A DNA stretch of 19,859 nt from an uncultured Prevotella sp. (lineage in GTDB: Bacteria; Bacteroidota; Bacteroidia; Bacteroidales; Bacteroidaceae), in assembly GCA_900551055.1 (NCBI GenBank), contig URUK01000042.1, positions 1-19,859 on the forward strand, in the 5' to 3' direction. The translations under genes were made by a program, and so were the position numbers. The notes below the pieces were generated by a model, which searched no databases, was not told the origin of the DNA, and saw only the letters and a list, made by a program, of their open reading frames with translations. The number at the start of each line of letters is the position of its first letter. The first letter of the stretch is position 1. Of this stretch, positions 1 to 8,187 are shown piece after piece.

Positions 1-82
1 AATATAAATTATTTCATTTCAAAGAAGGATTATTCTTATATCGAACTCACGTTAAAACCGTGAACAACCCCCACAACTGTAA

Positions 83-146
83 AACCTCATAACCTCATAA
101 CCTCATAACCCCACAACCTCATAACCTCATAACCCCATAACCTCAT
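83..146 (+). repeat. Tandem octamer array, 8 units of AACCYCAY
   Basis: Eight consecutive 8-bp units are read in perfect register, mostly AACCTCAT with AACCCCAC and AACCCCAT variants. The same octamer forms the right arm of the larger elements at 2385-2609 and 8387-8576, but no left arm or core is present here. The array lies beyond the terminator-like hairpin of the lipoprotein gene, so it is probably not part of that transcript. I see no coding potential. Confidence 0.9.
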
Positions 147-158
147 AAATTTTAGCCG

Positions 159-224
159 CCAAAAGACGGCCTTTCGTATTGCAAAACATGCCCTTTCAGA
201 CGGTAATAGATGCCCTTTTGCATT
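159..224 (+). repeat. Three tandem 22-bp units
   Basis: Units 159-180, 181-202 and 203-224 align without gaps around a shared core like RATGCCCTTT; a weaker fourth unit may follow to about 246. The core resembles the 22-bp units at 12818-12905 (GCCNNCTTTTGCA-like), so the two loci look like members of one family. The units sit directly after the octamer array and before the terminator-like hairpin. Function is unknown. Confidence 0.65.
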
Positions 225-280
225 TCGCTTTGACATTTCCCGTGTACCTGTTCGCTTTTATGCCTATGTTTGATACAAAC

Positions 281-317
281 AAAGGCGGCGCGGAAGCATT
301 GTTCCGCACCGCCTTTT
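281..317 (-). terminator. GC-rich hairpin downstream of the lipoprotein gene
   Basis: A stem of about 14 bp (AAAGGCGGCGCGGAA pairing with TTCCGCACCGCCTTT) has a short loop and lies about 40 bp past the stop codon of the minus-strand lipoprotein gene. The plus strand has a T5 run after the stem. On the minus strand the tail is CTTTGTTTG, which is less uniform. It probably ends the lipoprotein transcript and may work in both directions. Confidence 0.7.
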
Positions 318-354
318 TCATAGCATTGTGTTAGTTGAGATTTGAATTTATTAT

Positions 355-1920
355 TTATTCGTAAAAGCTGAACGTCGTAGGCTCGCCGCTGCTGTCGTCG
401 CTTAGCAACAGACTGTTGTCAGTCCAGATGAAATTTACTGTTGTTCCGCTATTCGATGTTTCCGTTTCAGGCAGGTTTTTGGGAGCTTTGCCCAGCAGGC
501 CGGCGTAGTACAGGCACTGCACTTCGTCAATGTCTACGGAATACACCTTGTAGTAGAGCAGCAGGCAGTTTGAGTTCGGCTGGTTGCCGTAGGCATAGCT
601 GTACGTGTATTCGTTGCCGCTGTCCGAGAGCCAGTGTACCTTTGTCAGGTCGCCGTCAGTCCATGTCAGGTCGTACAGGCGGCCGTTGCGGTCGTCGTTC
701 ATGGCCGTGAGGTGTCCGTCGGCATCGTATTCAAAGGTCTTTGTATATACGTTGTCGCCGTATTGGTTATGGCTTGTCTGTACTACTTTCTCGGCGAAAC
801 CTTGCTCGTTGAGCGTTATGTCAAATTCGTCGTCGCCGTCGCCTGTCATGGTTACATATACGTCAGGCCCTTCCGCGCCTGTCGCGTAGTTGTAGTGGAA
901 GGTGGTGGTTTCGTCGCCGTTTACAATCTTAGTCAGGTAGCCGTTCTCGTAGAAGAACTGGTCGCCACCCATCTGTTTGAGCAGCTTGCCGGTGAACACG
1001 TTGGCGAGCGGCGACTGGTCTTCGGGCAGGTCGGTTCCGGGCGTGTCTGGAGTTTCAGGAGCGTCTGTGGCCACGAGGTAAGTCCACGACTCGTCGCGTC
1101 CCTCTTCGTCCTCCCACTTGTCATACACAACGGCTCTGTTGCCGTCGAAGGTTATCGTGGCGTAGTCGTCCGTCCAGTCGCCTTCCCAAGCGTAGTAAAA
1201 TTGGCCCGCGCCGCGGTCTTTCCATTTCCATTCGGCCATTTCGATGGTGCCGTCGAGGCGCGTTATGAGGTATGTGCCCGACTTTGAGAACATCACCTCT
1301 TTGCCCATGTCGCTGCCGAACTCGCCCGGGTTCTCCGGCGTTACGGTTACGTCGCTCTTCTTGCCGGTATTCTTGTCAAAGTATTTGTCGCGTACCTTCT
1401 CCACCTTCCATGTGCGGCATAGTGCGTTGGTTATGTTGTCGTCGCCCATCGTCGGGGCTTTCTCTGCGGTGTAGCTTGTCGTCGTGCCGTTTGTAGTCAC
1501 CTCGATGCCTGTCACCTCGCCGCCGGTGGTCTCCAACTTGATTGTGCCGAAGCCGTCGAGTGCGTACTCGTTCTCGCCCGTCTCGGTGAATGTGCCGTAG
1601 ATTATTCCGCCGTACTCCGTCGAACGAGTCGTTGCGCCGCTCTTTGCCAGCATCGATTTCCTTGTTCTCGCGTCAGCCTGCGCCGTCATGCTGTATCCTC
1701 CGTAGCTGCGCGTCACGATGTAGTTGCCGCTCGCGCCAAGCTCTATGCTCTCGTATGGCGACGAGGCCGACGTGATTTCATACTTTCCGCTCACGCTTTC
1801 GTAGGGCGGTGTTGGCAAGTCGATGTTGCCTGCTCCGCCTTCATCGTCGCTGCATGATACAAATCCGATGGCCGTGCATACCAGCATCAGAGCCATGACA
1901 AATAAATAACTTCTTTTCAT
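355..1920 (-). CDS. Surface-exposed lipoprotein with DUF4595-like C-terminal region
   Basis: The 521-residue protein starts with a lipoprotein signal: a basic MKR, a hydrophobic stretch, then FVSC with Cys23 as the predicted lipidated residue. The next residues, SDDEG, fit the acidic lipoprotein export signal that sends Bacteroidetes lipoproteins to the cell surface. Two similar N-terminal segments (about residues 40-155 and 165-290) both contain a SGxYxxTR-type strand pattern and look like small beta-barrel or lipocalin-like modules. From about residue 310 to the end the sequence shows YD-like strands (FEYDADGHLTAMN) as in DUF4595 lipoproteins. No catalytic motif is visible. The gene is monocistronic, with a leader of nearly 400 bases. 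A role in binding extracellular glycans or proteins is only inference. Confidence 0.85.
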   Translation of the reverse strand: MKRSYLFVMALMLVCTAIGFVSCSDDEGGAGNIDLPTPPYESVSGKYEITSASSPYESIELGASGNYIVTRSYGGYSMTAQADARTRKSMLAKSGATTRSTEYGGIIYGTFTETGENEYALDGFGTIKLETTGGEVTGIEVTTNGTTTSYTAEKAPTMGDDNITNALCRTWKVEKVRDKYFDKNTGKKSDVTVTPENPGEFGSDMGKEVMFSKSGTYLITRLDGTIEMAEWKWKDRGAGQFYYAWEGDWTDDYATITFDGNRAVVYDKWEDEEGRDESWTYLVATDAPETPDTPGTDLPEDQSPLANVFTGKLLKQMGGDQFFYENGYLTKIVNGDETTTFHYNYATGAEGPDVYVTMTGDGDDEFDITLNEQGFAEKVVQTSHNQYGDNVYTKTFEYDADGHLTAMNDDRNGRLYDLTWTDGDLTKVHWLSDSGNEYTYSYAYGNQPNSNCLLLYYKVYSVDIDEVQCLYYAGLLGKAPKNLPETETSNSGTTVNFIWTDNSLLLSDDSSGEPTTFSFYE

Positions 1921-2027
1921 CTTGTTGTGTTTTTATTATTAGTTGTAAGGCGTAAATCCGGGATTGGATGGGCGGTATGGATATTGCAAACGGCACGCCC
2001 GATGGCTATGGGCATGAGGATATTGCT

Positions 2028-2047
2028 CCGAACTCACGTGAGTCCGG
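2028..2047. promoter_or_regulatory. 20-bp near-perfect palindrome in the lipoprotein leader
   Basis: A perfect 12-bp palindrome, ACTCACGTGAGT, is extended by CCG and CGG, with one mismatched pair between. It lies about 110 bp upstream of the lipoprotein start, inside the predicted leader. It could be a protein-binding site on DNA or a hairpin in the RNA. The string CGAACTCACGT also occurs at 42-52. Confidence 0.4.
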
Positions 2048-2136
2048 GCGTAAAGCCTGTGTGTATTCGCATGTCGTGGCCGGCGCGTCGGGCCGGATAA
2101 TGGTAATACCTGTCTTGGCATAGAACAATTATCATT

Positions 2137-2319
2137 GCAAGCGCCAAATGGCTGGCTTGCCGTTGTTAATCATTCCTGCAAGACGGGACGCAGTAAGTAA
2201 AATGGTTTAATCGTTGTGAGGGGAGAAGAGCCGTCCCATTACTTTCAGCCGTTTTTGAAGCCTTTGGCTCCAGCCGAATTGCCAAGGTAATGTAATCTCC
2301 CTATCAGAAAATTCTGATT
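2137..2319 (-). ncRNA. Candidate structured 5' leader RNA of the lipoprotein gene
   Basis: Just downstream of the minus-strand promoter the transcript could fold into several helices. The first is a hairpin at 2303-2318 (ATCAG pairing with CTGAT). Next is a nested domain at 2221-2300, where GGGAGA pairs with TCTCCC and, inside it, CATTAC pairs with GTAATG, enclosing TTGGC/GCCAA. A further hairpin at 2137-2160 pairs GCAAGC with GCTTGC and has an inner GCC/GGC stem. GGGACG at the 3' side of the nested domain can alternatively pair with CGTCCC (plus-strand positions 2232-2237 and 2185-2190). I do not recognise a known riboswitch consensus. This is inferred from pairing alone. Confidence 0.35.
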
Positions 2320-2325
2320 TGCGCT

Positions 2326-2334
2326 GCAAAAGTA
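2326..2334 (-). promoter_or_regulatory. Predicted promoter -7 element for the lipoprotein gene
   Basis: The minus strand reads TACTTTTGC, matching the Bacteroidetes TAnnTTTG element. No convincing TTG is seen at the expected -33 distance. Transcription would begin near 2318 and give a leader of about 400 bases. Confidence 0.5.
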
Positions 2335-2384
2335 TTAAATATTCCGCGAATATTTATCGGGCGTGTGGTAAAAAATATTAATTT

Positions 2385-2609
2385 GCGGTTATGGGGTTTT
2401 GTTTACGGTTTTACGGTTGTGCGGTTTTACGGTTATGGGGTTTTGTTTACGGTTTTACGGTTATACGGTAAGCATTGAAACTCTCATAACCCCAACCCTC
2501 ACAACCCCACAACCCCATAACCCCATAACCCCATAACCTCATAACCTCATAACCTCACAACCGTATAACCGTAAAACCTTATAACCGTAAACAAACCCCA
2601 TAACCCCAA
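2385..2609. repeat. Inverted octamer-array element, copy A
   Basis: The left arm (2385-2464) is built of NNGGTTNT octamers with two 12-bp GGGGTTTTGTTT units. A core follows at 2465-2502. The right arm begins with eleven consecutive octamers in register (2503-2590), such as AACCCCAT, AACCTCAT and AACCGTAA, and ends in a degenerate tail. The right arm is largely the reverse complement of the left, so the whole could form a long cruciform. The element lies between the terminator of the pectate lyase gene and the promoter of the lipoprotein gene, so it is probably not transcribed by either. Copy B is at 8387-8576. Confidence 0.9.
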
Positions 2610-2611
2610 AT

Positions 2612-2653
2612 ATATAAAAAGAGCCGTCCAAACAACTTGTTTGAACGGCTCTT
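2612..2653 (-). terminator. Intrinsic terminator of the pectin gene pair
   Basis: On the minus strand a stem of about 16 bp (AAGAGCCGTTCAAACAA pairing with TTGTTTGGACGGCTCTT) has almost no loop. It is followed by TTTATATATTT. It lies about 80 bp after the pectate lyase stop codon. Confidence 0.9.
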
Positions 2654-2701
2654 GCGTTTTGCTTTGATGGCCTGAACGTCTTGCTCTGACGGCGAAAAGG
2701 C

Positions 2702-2741
2702 TTTCTCACCTTCTCACTTTCTCACCTTTATATCACCTTTT
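2702..2741 (-). repeat. AGGTGA array starting at the pectate lyase stop codon
   Basis: Read on the minus strand, the gene ends AAAAAGGTGA and continues with ATATAAAGGTGAGAAAGTGA and GAAGGTGAGAAAG, so four imperfect AGGTGA/AAGTGA units with mainly 7- to 9-bp spacing follow, and the stop TGA belongs to the first unit. The same unit follows the mscS-like and GH3 genes. Confidence 0.75.
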
Positions 2742-4859
2742 TATGAATTTCTTGCCGTCGCGGATGTATATGCCCGGAGCAAGCGGCTCTTTTACCTCCA
2801 TGCCTTGCAGGTTGTATATCTTGCCTGTGGGCTTGCGTTCAACGGTTATGTCGTTGATGCCGGTAGACAATTCCGTGGTGAGGCTGATGCGCAGTGCGCA
2901 CTGTTTGCCTGATATGGTGAATGTCATGCTGCCCTCGGTTGGCGAAGCCAAGTCTATGTCATGCGTCTTGTAAACAGCTTGTCCGCTGTTCTTTTTCGGG
3001 AATACAAAGTCAGTTTCGCCGTAGGTGAGTCCGTTTACTTCGGCAATATAGCTGTCTTTGTCATCATATTTGTTATATCCGTAGAAGCTTACTTTTGTTA
3101 CCTTCTTGCCTTCGGGGATGTTCACGGTAAACTGTTCTGCGGAGTACTTTATAAGTTCTGTTCCACTTTCTTTAGCGTATGTCTTTCCTGCTTCGTTGCT
3201 TACGCTGAAACCATTTTTGAAGTTCCATGTGTAGCCGTCGGTTGAAGATGCTTTGTATGTCGTGTTGTCCAATACATATACAACGCTCTGTGACGGTTCG
3301 TCACCGCCGCCTTCGTCGCCAAACTCTTCGTTGCCGCTAAGCATTGTGCCGCCCTCGTTTCCTCCGTCCATGATGTCTTGTACAAGGCTGTTCATGTACT
3401 TCTCAAGGTTCGAGTATCCGTCCGCTCCAATTGTTTTGCCGTCGGCGGCATTGTTCTTGTCAAGTCCGTTGGCGTCTTCCCATGCGTCAGGCATACCGTC
3501 TTGGTCGGTATCTGTCGGTGCAGGCTCGCTTGCCAGTTCAGGCCATGCGCTCCAATCGTCACCGGCATCGGGGAACGCCTGCTTGAGGTCGTCCTGCGAG
3601 TCGATGATGCCGGGGATGTTGCTCTGTGTTCCTGTGCATGTAGCCTCGCCGTTGCGCGTGTCGTTCACGATGAGTTCGTCAACCCAGTCCCTGTGCAGTG
3701 AAGCGCCTGCGTATGACAACACACGCTCGTATGCGTCTTGGGCGGAGTGCGTTGTCACGTTTGTGAATGTGATAGGCGCGTCAAGCCGCATGGTGTCGCG
3801 TGTAGCCTGTGTAAAGGTGTTGTCGTTGTCAGAGCTGCTGATTTGGTCGTATATGCCGTAAGTCCAGTTGTCGTTGGTTACATCGGCGTGCATCGGATTG
3901 ACATTCCCGTTAACATAGAAGTCCCCCCATACGTGCCACATGACATCCCACTCGTTAGGATTGTCCGTGTCATGGTCGGTGTATTCAGATGTGCGTATGC
4001 CTATACCAGCAATGCGTTTCTGTATATTCTCATTGCGTGTCATCGTTGCGGGGCCCGGCTTGTAGTAGTTGTTCACTATGTTTACGTTCATGCCTTCGCC
4101 GCCGTAGCATCCGTTGCCAGCCCAGTTGTATATTACGTTGTTGCGCATGTCCATGCGCTCGTCAAGCTGCGTGCCTGGACGCGGCCCGAGGCGCGGTGCG
4201 CGTGAGTCATGGTGAGCCAGCAGGTTGTGGTGGTATGACGCGCCCGAGCCGCCCCAGTTGCCGCCGTAGCCGTGTGTGCCTTTAGAGTGGCCGGAGTTAC
4301 GCAGGCTCTGCGAAGCGATACACCATTGCACCGTTGTGTTCTTGCTGCCGTAAACCGAAAGACACTCGTCGATGCTCCAGCTTACCGAGCAGTGGTCTAT
4401 TATTATGTTCTCGTTGTCCGTGCCGCCGAGGCCGTCGCCCTCATGGTTAGCTACTTCCTTGTTGCCCAAGCGGAAGCGCATGAAACGTATGATAACGTTG
4501 TTGGCAGAAATCACTACGGGATAGTCGGCAACACAGATGCCGTCGCCCGGCGCGGTCTGTCCGGCAATTGTTATGTTGTCGCGGTCAATCTTTAGTTCCG
4601 AATTAAGGTGGATTGTGCCAGACACGTCAAATACTACGGTGCGAGTGTCTCTTTGGTTGATTGCGTAGCGCAACGAGCCTTTTTCTCCTGTGTCTTCAAG
4701 CGTTGTTACGTGGTACACCGTGCCACCACGTCCGCCGGTGGTGTACATGCCGAAGCCTTCAGCTCCGGGGAAAGCCGGCGTTCCTTGCGCCTGTGCACCG
4801 TTGGCGACGAGGAGCATACCCGCTACCAACAGCATTGACCTTAAAATTCTTTTTACCAT
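2733..4859 (-). CDS. Secreted pectate lyase, polysaccharide lyase family 1
   Basis: Cleaves de-esterified homogalacturonan by beta-elimination. The 708-residue protein has a signal peptide (about 1-25, ending AQAQ). It then opens with FPGAEGFG and TTGGRGG, the usual start of Bacteroidetes PL1 proteins, followed by parallel beta-helix repeats. HDSRAPRLG carries the RxPR motif (R220 and R223), where PL1 lyases have their catalytic arginine. Around residues 449-460 DTDQDGMPD is a calcium-binding, thrombospondin-3-like loop. Residues about 525-660 look like a beta-sandwich accessory module. The end (KIYNLQGMEV... GIYI) resembles a T9SS sorting tail, so it is probably released or surface-attached. 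It lies 94 bp downstream of the pectin methylesterase gene, without a promoter of its own, so the two are probably one operon. Confidence 0.9.
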   Translation of the reverse strand: MVKRILRSMLLVAGMLLVANGAQAQGTPAFPGAEGFGMYTTGGRGGTVYHVTTLEDTGEKGSLRYAINQRDTRTVVFDVSGTIHLNSELKIDRDNITIAGQTAPGDGICVADYPVVISANNVIIRFMRFRLGNKEVANHEGDGLGGTDNENIIIDHCSVSWSIDECLSVYGSKNTTVQWCIASQSLRNSGHSKGTHGYGGNWGGSGASYHHNLLAHHDSRAPRLGPRPGTQLDERMDMRNNVIYNWAGNGCYGGEGMNVNIVNNYYKPGPATMTRNENIQKRIAGIGIRTSEYTDHDTDNPNEWDVMWHVWGDFYVNGNVNPMHADVTNDNWTYGIYDQISSSDNDNTFTQATRDTMRLDAPITFTNVTTHSAQDAYERVLSYAGASLHRDWVDELIVNDTRNGEATCTGTQSNIPGIIDSQDDLKQAFPDAGDDWSAWPELASEPAPTDTDQDGMPDAWEDANGLDKNNAADGKTIGADGYSNLEKYMNSLVQDIMDGGNEGGTMLSGNEEFGDEGGGDEPSQSVVYVLDNTTYKASSTDGYTWNFKNGFSVSNEAGKTYAKESGTELIKYSAEQFTVNIPEGKKVTKVSFYGYNKYDDKDSYIAEVNGLTYGETDFVFPKKNSGQAVYKTHDIDLASPTEGSMTFTISGKQCALRISLTTELSTGINDITVERKPTGKIYNLQGMEVKEPLAPGIYIRDGKKFIKR

Positions 4860-4893
4860 AATATTAAGTTTTTATGTATGTAAAGTTTTTTTT

Positions 4894-4935
4894 CGGCCTG
4901 TCTGCATGGTGCTTGCGCATCGTGCAGGCAGGCCG
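4894..4935 (-). other. Strong hairpin between the esterase and lyase genes
   Basis: A 17-bp stem with about three mismatches (GGCCTGCCTGCACGATG against CACCATGCAGACAGGCC) sits in the 94-bp gap. On the minus strand it is followed by an A8 run rather than T, so it does not look like a terminator of the operon. It may be an RNA-processing or stabilising element, but no direct evidence is visible. Confidence 0.6.
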
Positions 4936-4953
4936 GTTTCTGCTTGTCAGTTA

Positions 4954-7900
4954 TTATTTCCTGATGGTCTTGCGCACGGTCTTGCTGCCGTCCGCCATTT
5001 TGCTTACTTCAATCACAACGCCGCGGTAGTCGCTGCTTACTCGCGTTCCGTCGACGCTGTAGTATTCGGTGCTTACGGCTTCGCCAGCTTCCACATTGTC
5101 GATGCCGCTTGAAGAAGTTGTGCTTGCAGCTTTGCCGAAGCCTCCGTGGTTGTTGGCGGCGCGCACGGTGTATTTGCTCATGTCGCTTTCGGTCGCGTCG
5201 TAGTAGGTGTTTGTCGTCATGTCGGCGAACTGGCCGTCGTAGAATACGGCGTAAGCTATTGCGCCGTCAGCAGCATCCCATGCTATCTGATTACCGTTTT
5301 CGGTGCGTAGCACTCCGAGTTCTTTCTGTGCTGCAAACTCGTTAGGAGTCCAGTCGGTGAACACTTTGTCGAGCGTATAGTCCTGCGCCTCTTCGTCGGT
5401 GAGGATTGTCTCGAAAGTATTTTGCTTGTCGCCCTTTGTGAATGTGAGCACGAGTGACTCCGGCGAGATTACGTTTCCGTTTTCGTCCATTGTGTTGTAT
5501 TCAACGAACTTGTAGGCTGGAACGTTCATGCCTCCGAGCGTCCAGCGGCTGTCCGCGATACGGTCAGGCTGCAACAGGGTTGTGTTCAGGTATGCGCAGC
5601 TTGCTTGGTTCTGCCATGCGCGGCCGAAGTTGAACTTCTCTGCTTGGCAGTCTACGGTGCATTCGTTGAATACGTAGCCGAATTTTGTTGTCGTTGTCGG
5701 CGCCGTTATCGTGCATTCGCCGCTTCCGTCGGCGTTGCGCGGCTCAACGGTTATGGTGCAGCGGTTGAAGAACACGTCGCCGCCTCCGCAGATGAAGTCT
5801 ACCGTTCCGTGGATGTCAGAGTCCTCGAAGTAGAACTGTGCGTCATTGTTGTTAGAATAGTAAGTGTCCTGGTAAGACAGCATCCTTACATTCTTGCATA
5901 TTGTGCGGTTGCCCTTGTCCTGGATAACCACGGCGCGGCCTGCGAAGCCCGGCTGATAGTAGTCGTATGCGTTCTTGAGCGTAACGTCCTGAATGTAGGT
6001 GTTGTTGCCTGTTACGAGGAATGTAGCCGAAACGCCGATGCCTTCCTCTTCTGCTTCGTTTACAATGAGAGTGTTGTCCATGCTTTGGCCGATGAGCGAT
6101 ATGTTGTCGCCGGAAATCGGTGTAAGCACTTCGTGTCCGAGGTCATAAGTGCCGTCCGGCACAAAGATATAGGTGCGCTTGTCGGTTGAAGCCTGTGCGT
6201 TGGCAATGTCGATGATGTTGAGTAGGTTGAGTCCGTCATTTTCTTTTACGATGTAATATCCCAGCTCGTTTTGCTCTACCGGTGTGTCTTCAGCGTTGAT
6301 TATCGTGATTTTGTGCAGGTAGGTCTCGTAGCTTGTGGTTAGCGTAACCGTGCCTGCCGGGCCGGTATATTCCATCATTACAGTCTTGCCGTCTGTCGAG
6401 TTGTAGCCGCTTGCGGTGGCTATCTCGCTGCCTGAAGCGTCGCTCAGTGTCATTATGGCATCCTCCTTGCTGTGTCTGCATACGGTGGCTATGATGTATG
6501 CATGCCCGCCTACGAGCAGGTCTATTTTCCCTTCGCTTTCAAGCGTCCAGCCGTGAGTTCCGTCATGCCATGTCGCGCCTTCGGCATTAAAAGCCTCGTG
6601 GTCTTCATCATAAAAGTATTCATCGGTGAGATTGAACGAGTAGCGTGCTGTCGGGCTTGCCGTCTCGATATCGGTAGCTACAGCGTAGAGTGTCAATTCT
6701 GATGTCACGATGTCTTCTGTCGTGTATTTGCGTCCGCCTTCAGCTTCTACAAACCAGCCGCGGAAAGCCTTTCCGTCAGCCACGGTAACCTTAGTCCCAT
6801 CGTTCAGCGTGCCTATCTCCGTATCCTTTTCTACCTTCTGTGTGTTGTCTATTACGGTTGTGCCGTCAGTGTCGATGTATGTCAGTGTGAAATACGGCTT
6901 GTGCTTGAATGTTGCGTAGTAGGTCATTGTCTCGCCGTTGGCCGTAACTTTTATCGTTACAAGTACGGTGTGCTCATCCTTTTGCTCGTAAGTTATATCG
7001 CCGTCCACTTCGCCGTTGTCGCATGTTACGTCGGTTATCGGGTTGCTTGCCGACGGCAACTGTACGGCGTTGAACAGTTCTATTGTAGCCTCCTGTACGC
7101 CTTCCGCTGTTTCTGTGAACACGTCAACAGCCTGATACGTTTCGCCGTTGTATGTGAACGTGGCGAGCGCCGGATACTTCGACATGTCAACCAGGCCGTA
7201 GAGCGCAAGGTCGGTAATGTAAGCGTTGGCGTTAAGTCCGCCTGAGTAGTTCTCGAACTTTATCTGGCAGTTCTCCCTGTTCACATCCAACGTCAGTTCT
7301 TCACCCTGCGCCGTGCCTACTGACTTGTCGTGCAGCACTACCCAGTCGGCATCGCCGTCGCCCTTTACGGAAACTTTAATGCCGCGCGTTCCACCGGTGG
7401 CAGCCTGCGTAAGCTCGATTTTCGACAGCGACTTGATGGCAGATGTCAGCACGTATGGCTCTACGCCGCCAAGCTCGTTGTCCTTTTTGCCTGTTATAAT
7501 GTAGCCCAAGCCTTTGTCTTCAAGGTTTGTGAACTTGTCTTGTACTCCGTCAGGGTCAACGCCTGCACCGCAGAAAGTGAACGTAATCGTCTCTTTGCTG
7601 TATTTCGTCGCCACCTCGTGGGTGCTGGGAGTGGTCGTGTTCTTCTTCCTGTCTATTTCAGGCCAGTCCGTGAACGACGTCGAATATATTTCCCGGCTCT
7701 GTATCTCGGAAACGAAGGTCACGCTGATTTCCCACAGGTAGCAACCGTCTGTCGCCACAATCTCTACATATCCTGCTTCAACTTCGGCTACGGTGGCCTT
7801 GTGCTCGGTAGGGTTCACAAGGTCGGCCGCTTCTCCGCCGATGGTGAAGTTGCCGTAGTTGGGGCTTGGCGTAAGCTTTACGATGTCCCTTGCCGACTTT

Positions 7901-8187
7901 ACCGGCACATGTATTATCGTCCCGGCGTTAACCTGCGCGTCGCCGGTTCTGTCTGCCGAGTTGAACTTGCCGTTGGTGGCGTCGACGAACAGGCTTACGC
8001 CTTCTATATTGGAAGGCACTTCGCCAGTGTTTCCTTGCAATGCTACTTGTCCGGCTTCAACGGGTATCTTGTTTTTGAAGTCCCATGTGGCTGTTACGTC
8101 TTGTGCGCTAATCTGCATCGGGAAAAGCAGGCTTCCCAATAGGGCGATAAGCGTACAGACAAATGTGTGTAATTGATTTTTTACCAT
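4954..8187 (-). CDS. Secreted multidomain pectin methylesterase, family CE8
   Basis: Removes methyl esters from homogalacturonan, producing substrate for the adjacent lyase. The 1077-residue protein has a signal peptide ending near ISAQ (about 28). N-terminal beta-rich modules containing TWDFKN follow. A Listeria-Bacteroides (InlB B-type) repeat lies at about 430-505 and another beta-sandwich region at about 515-635. The CE8 beta-helix spans about 640-950. It has QDTYYS (Q773, D774), GTVDFICGG (D797, the expected nucleophile) and FGRAW (R856, W858), matching the family's QDTLY, DFIFG and LGRPW. The position of the oxyanion-hole glutamine upstream (HQAVAL in plants) reads GRAVVI, so Arg replaces Gln. 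The tail resembles a T9SS sorting signal. It is the first gene of the pair and has its own promoter. Confidence 0.9.
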   Translation of the reverse strand: MVKNQLHTFVCTLIALLGSLLFPMQISAQDVTATWDFKNKIPVEAGQVALQGNTGEVPSNIEGVSLFVDATNGKFNSADRTGDAQVNAGTIIHVPVKSARDIVKLTPSPNYGNFTIGGEAADLVNPTEHKATVAEVEAGYVEIVATDGCYLWEISVTFVSEIQSREIYSTSFTDWPEIDRKKNTTTPSTHEVATKYSKETITFTFCGAGVDPDGVQDKFTNLEDKGLGYIITGKKDNELGGVEPYVLTSAIKSLSKIELTQAATGGTRGIKVSVKGDGDADWVVLHDKSVGTAQGEELTLDVNRENCQIKFENYSGGLNANAYITDLALYGLVDMSKYPALATFTYNGETYQAVDVFTETAEGVQEATIELFNAVQLPSASNPITDVTCDNGEVDGDITYEQKDEHTVLVTIKVTANGETMTYYATFKHKPYFTLTYIDTDGTTVIDNTQKVEKDTEIGTLNDGTKVTVADGKAFRGWFVEAEGGRKYTTEDIVTSELTLYAVATDIETASPTARYSFNLTDEYFYDEDHEAFNAEGATWHDGTHGWTLESEGKIDLLVGGHAYIIATVCRHSKEDAIMTLSDASGSEIATASGYNSTDGKTVMMEYTGPAGTVTLTTSYETYLHKITIINAEDTPVEQNELGYYIVKENDGLNLLNIIDIANAQASTDKRTYIFVPDGTYDLGHEVLTPISGDNISLIGQSMDNTLIVNEAEEEGIGVSATFLVTGNNTYIQDVTLKNAYDYYQPGFAGRAVVIQDKGNRTICKNVRMLSYQDTYYSNNNDAQFYFEDSDIHGTVDFICGGGDVFFNRCTITVEPRNADGSGECTITAPTTTTKFGYVFNECTVDCQAEKFNFGRAWQNQASCAYLNTTLLQPDRIADSRWTLGGMNVPAYKFVEYNTMDENGNVISPESLVLTFTKGDKQNTFETILTDEEAQDYTLDKVFTDWTPNEFAAQKELGVLRTENGNQIAWDAADGAIAYAVFYDGQFADMTTNTYYDATESDMSKYTVRAANNHGGFGKAASTTSSSGIDNVEAGEAVSTEYYSVDGTRVSSDYRGVVIEVSKMADGSKTVRKTIRK

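Noticed and set aside
83..146. CRISPR array
   Set aside because: The 8-bp units are contiguous, without spacers, and no cas genes are near. The same holds for the 22-bp units.
1939..2121. 60-codon minus-strand reading frame in the lipoprotein leader
   Set aside because: Composition is dominated by His, Arg, Pro and Tyr, with no recognisable domain, and it overlaps predicted leader structure including a palindrome. No support for translation.
2221..2302. tRNA or known riboswitch in the leader
   Set aside because: The helices do not form a cloverleaf, there is no T-arm TTCGA context, and cobalamin, TPP, SAM and fluoride consensus strings are absent.
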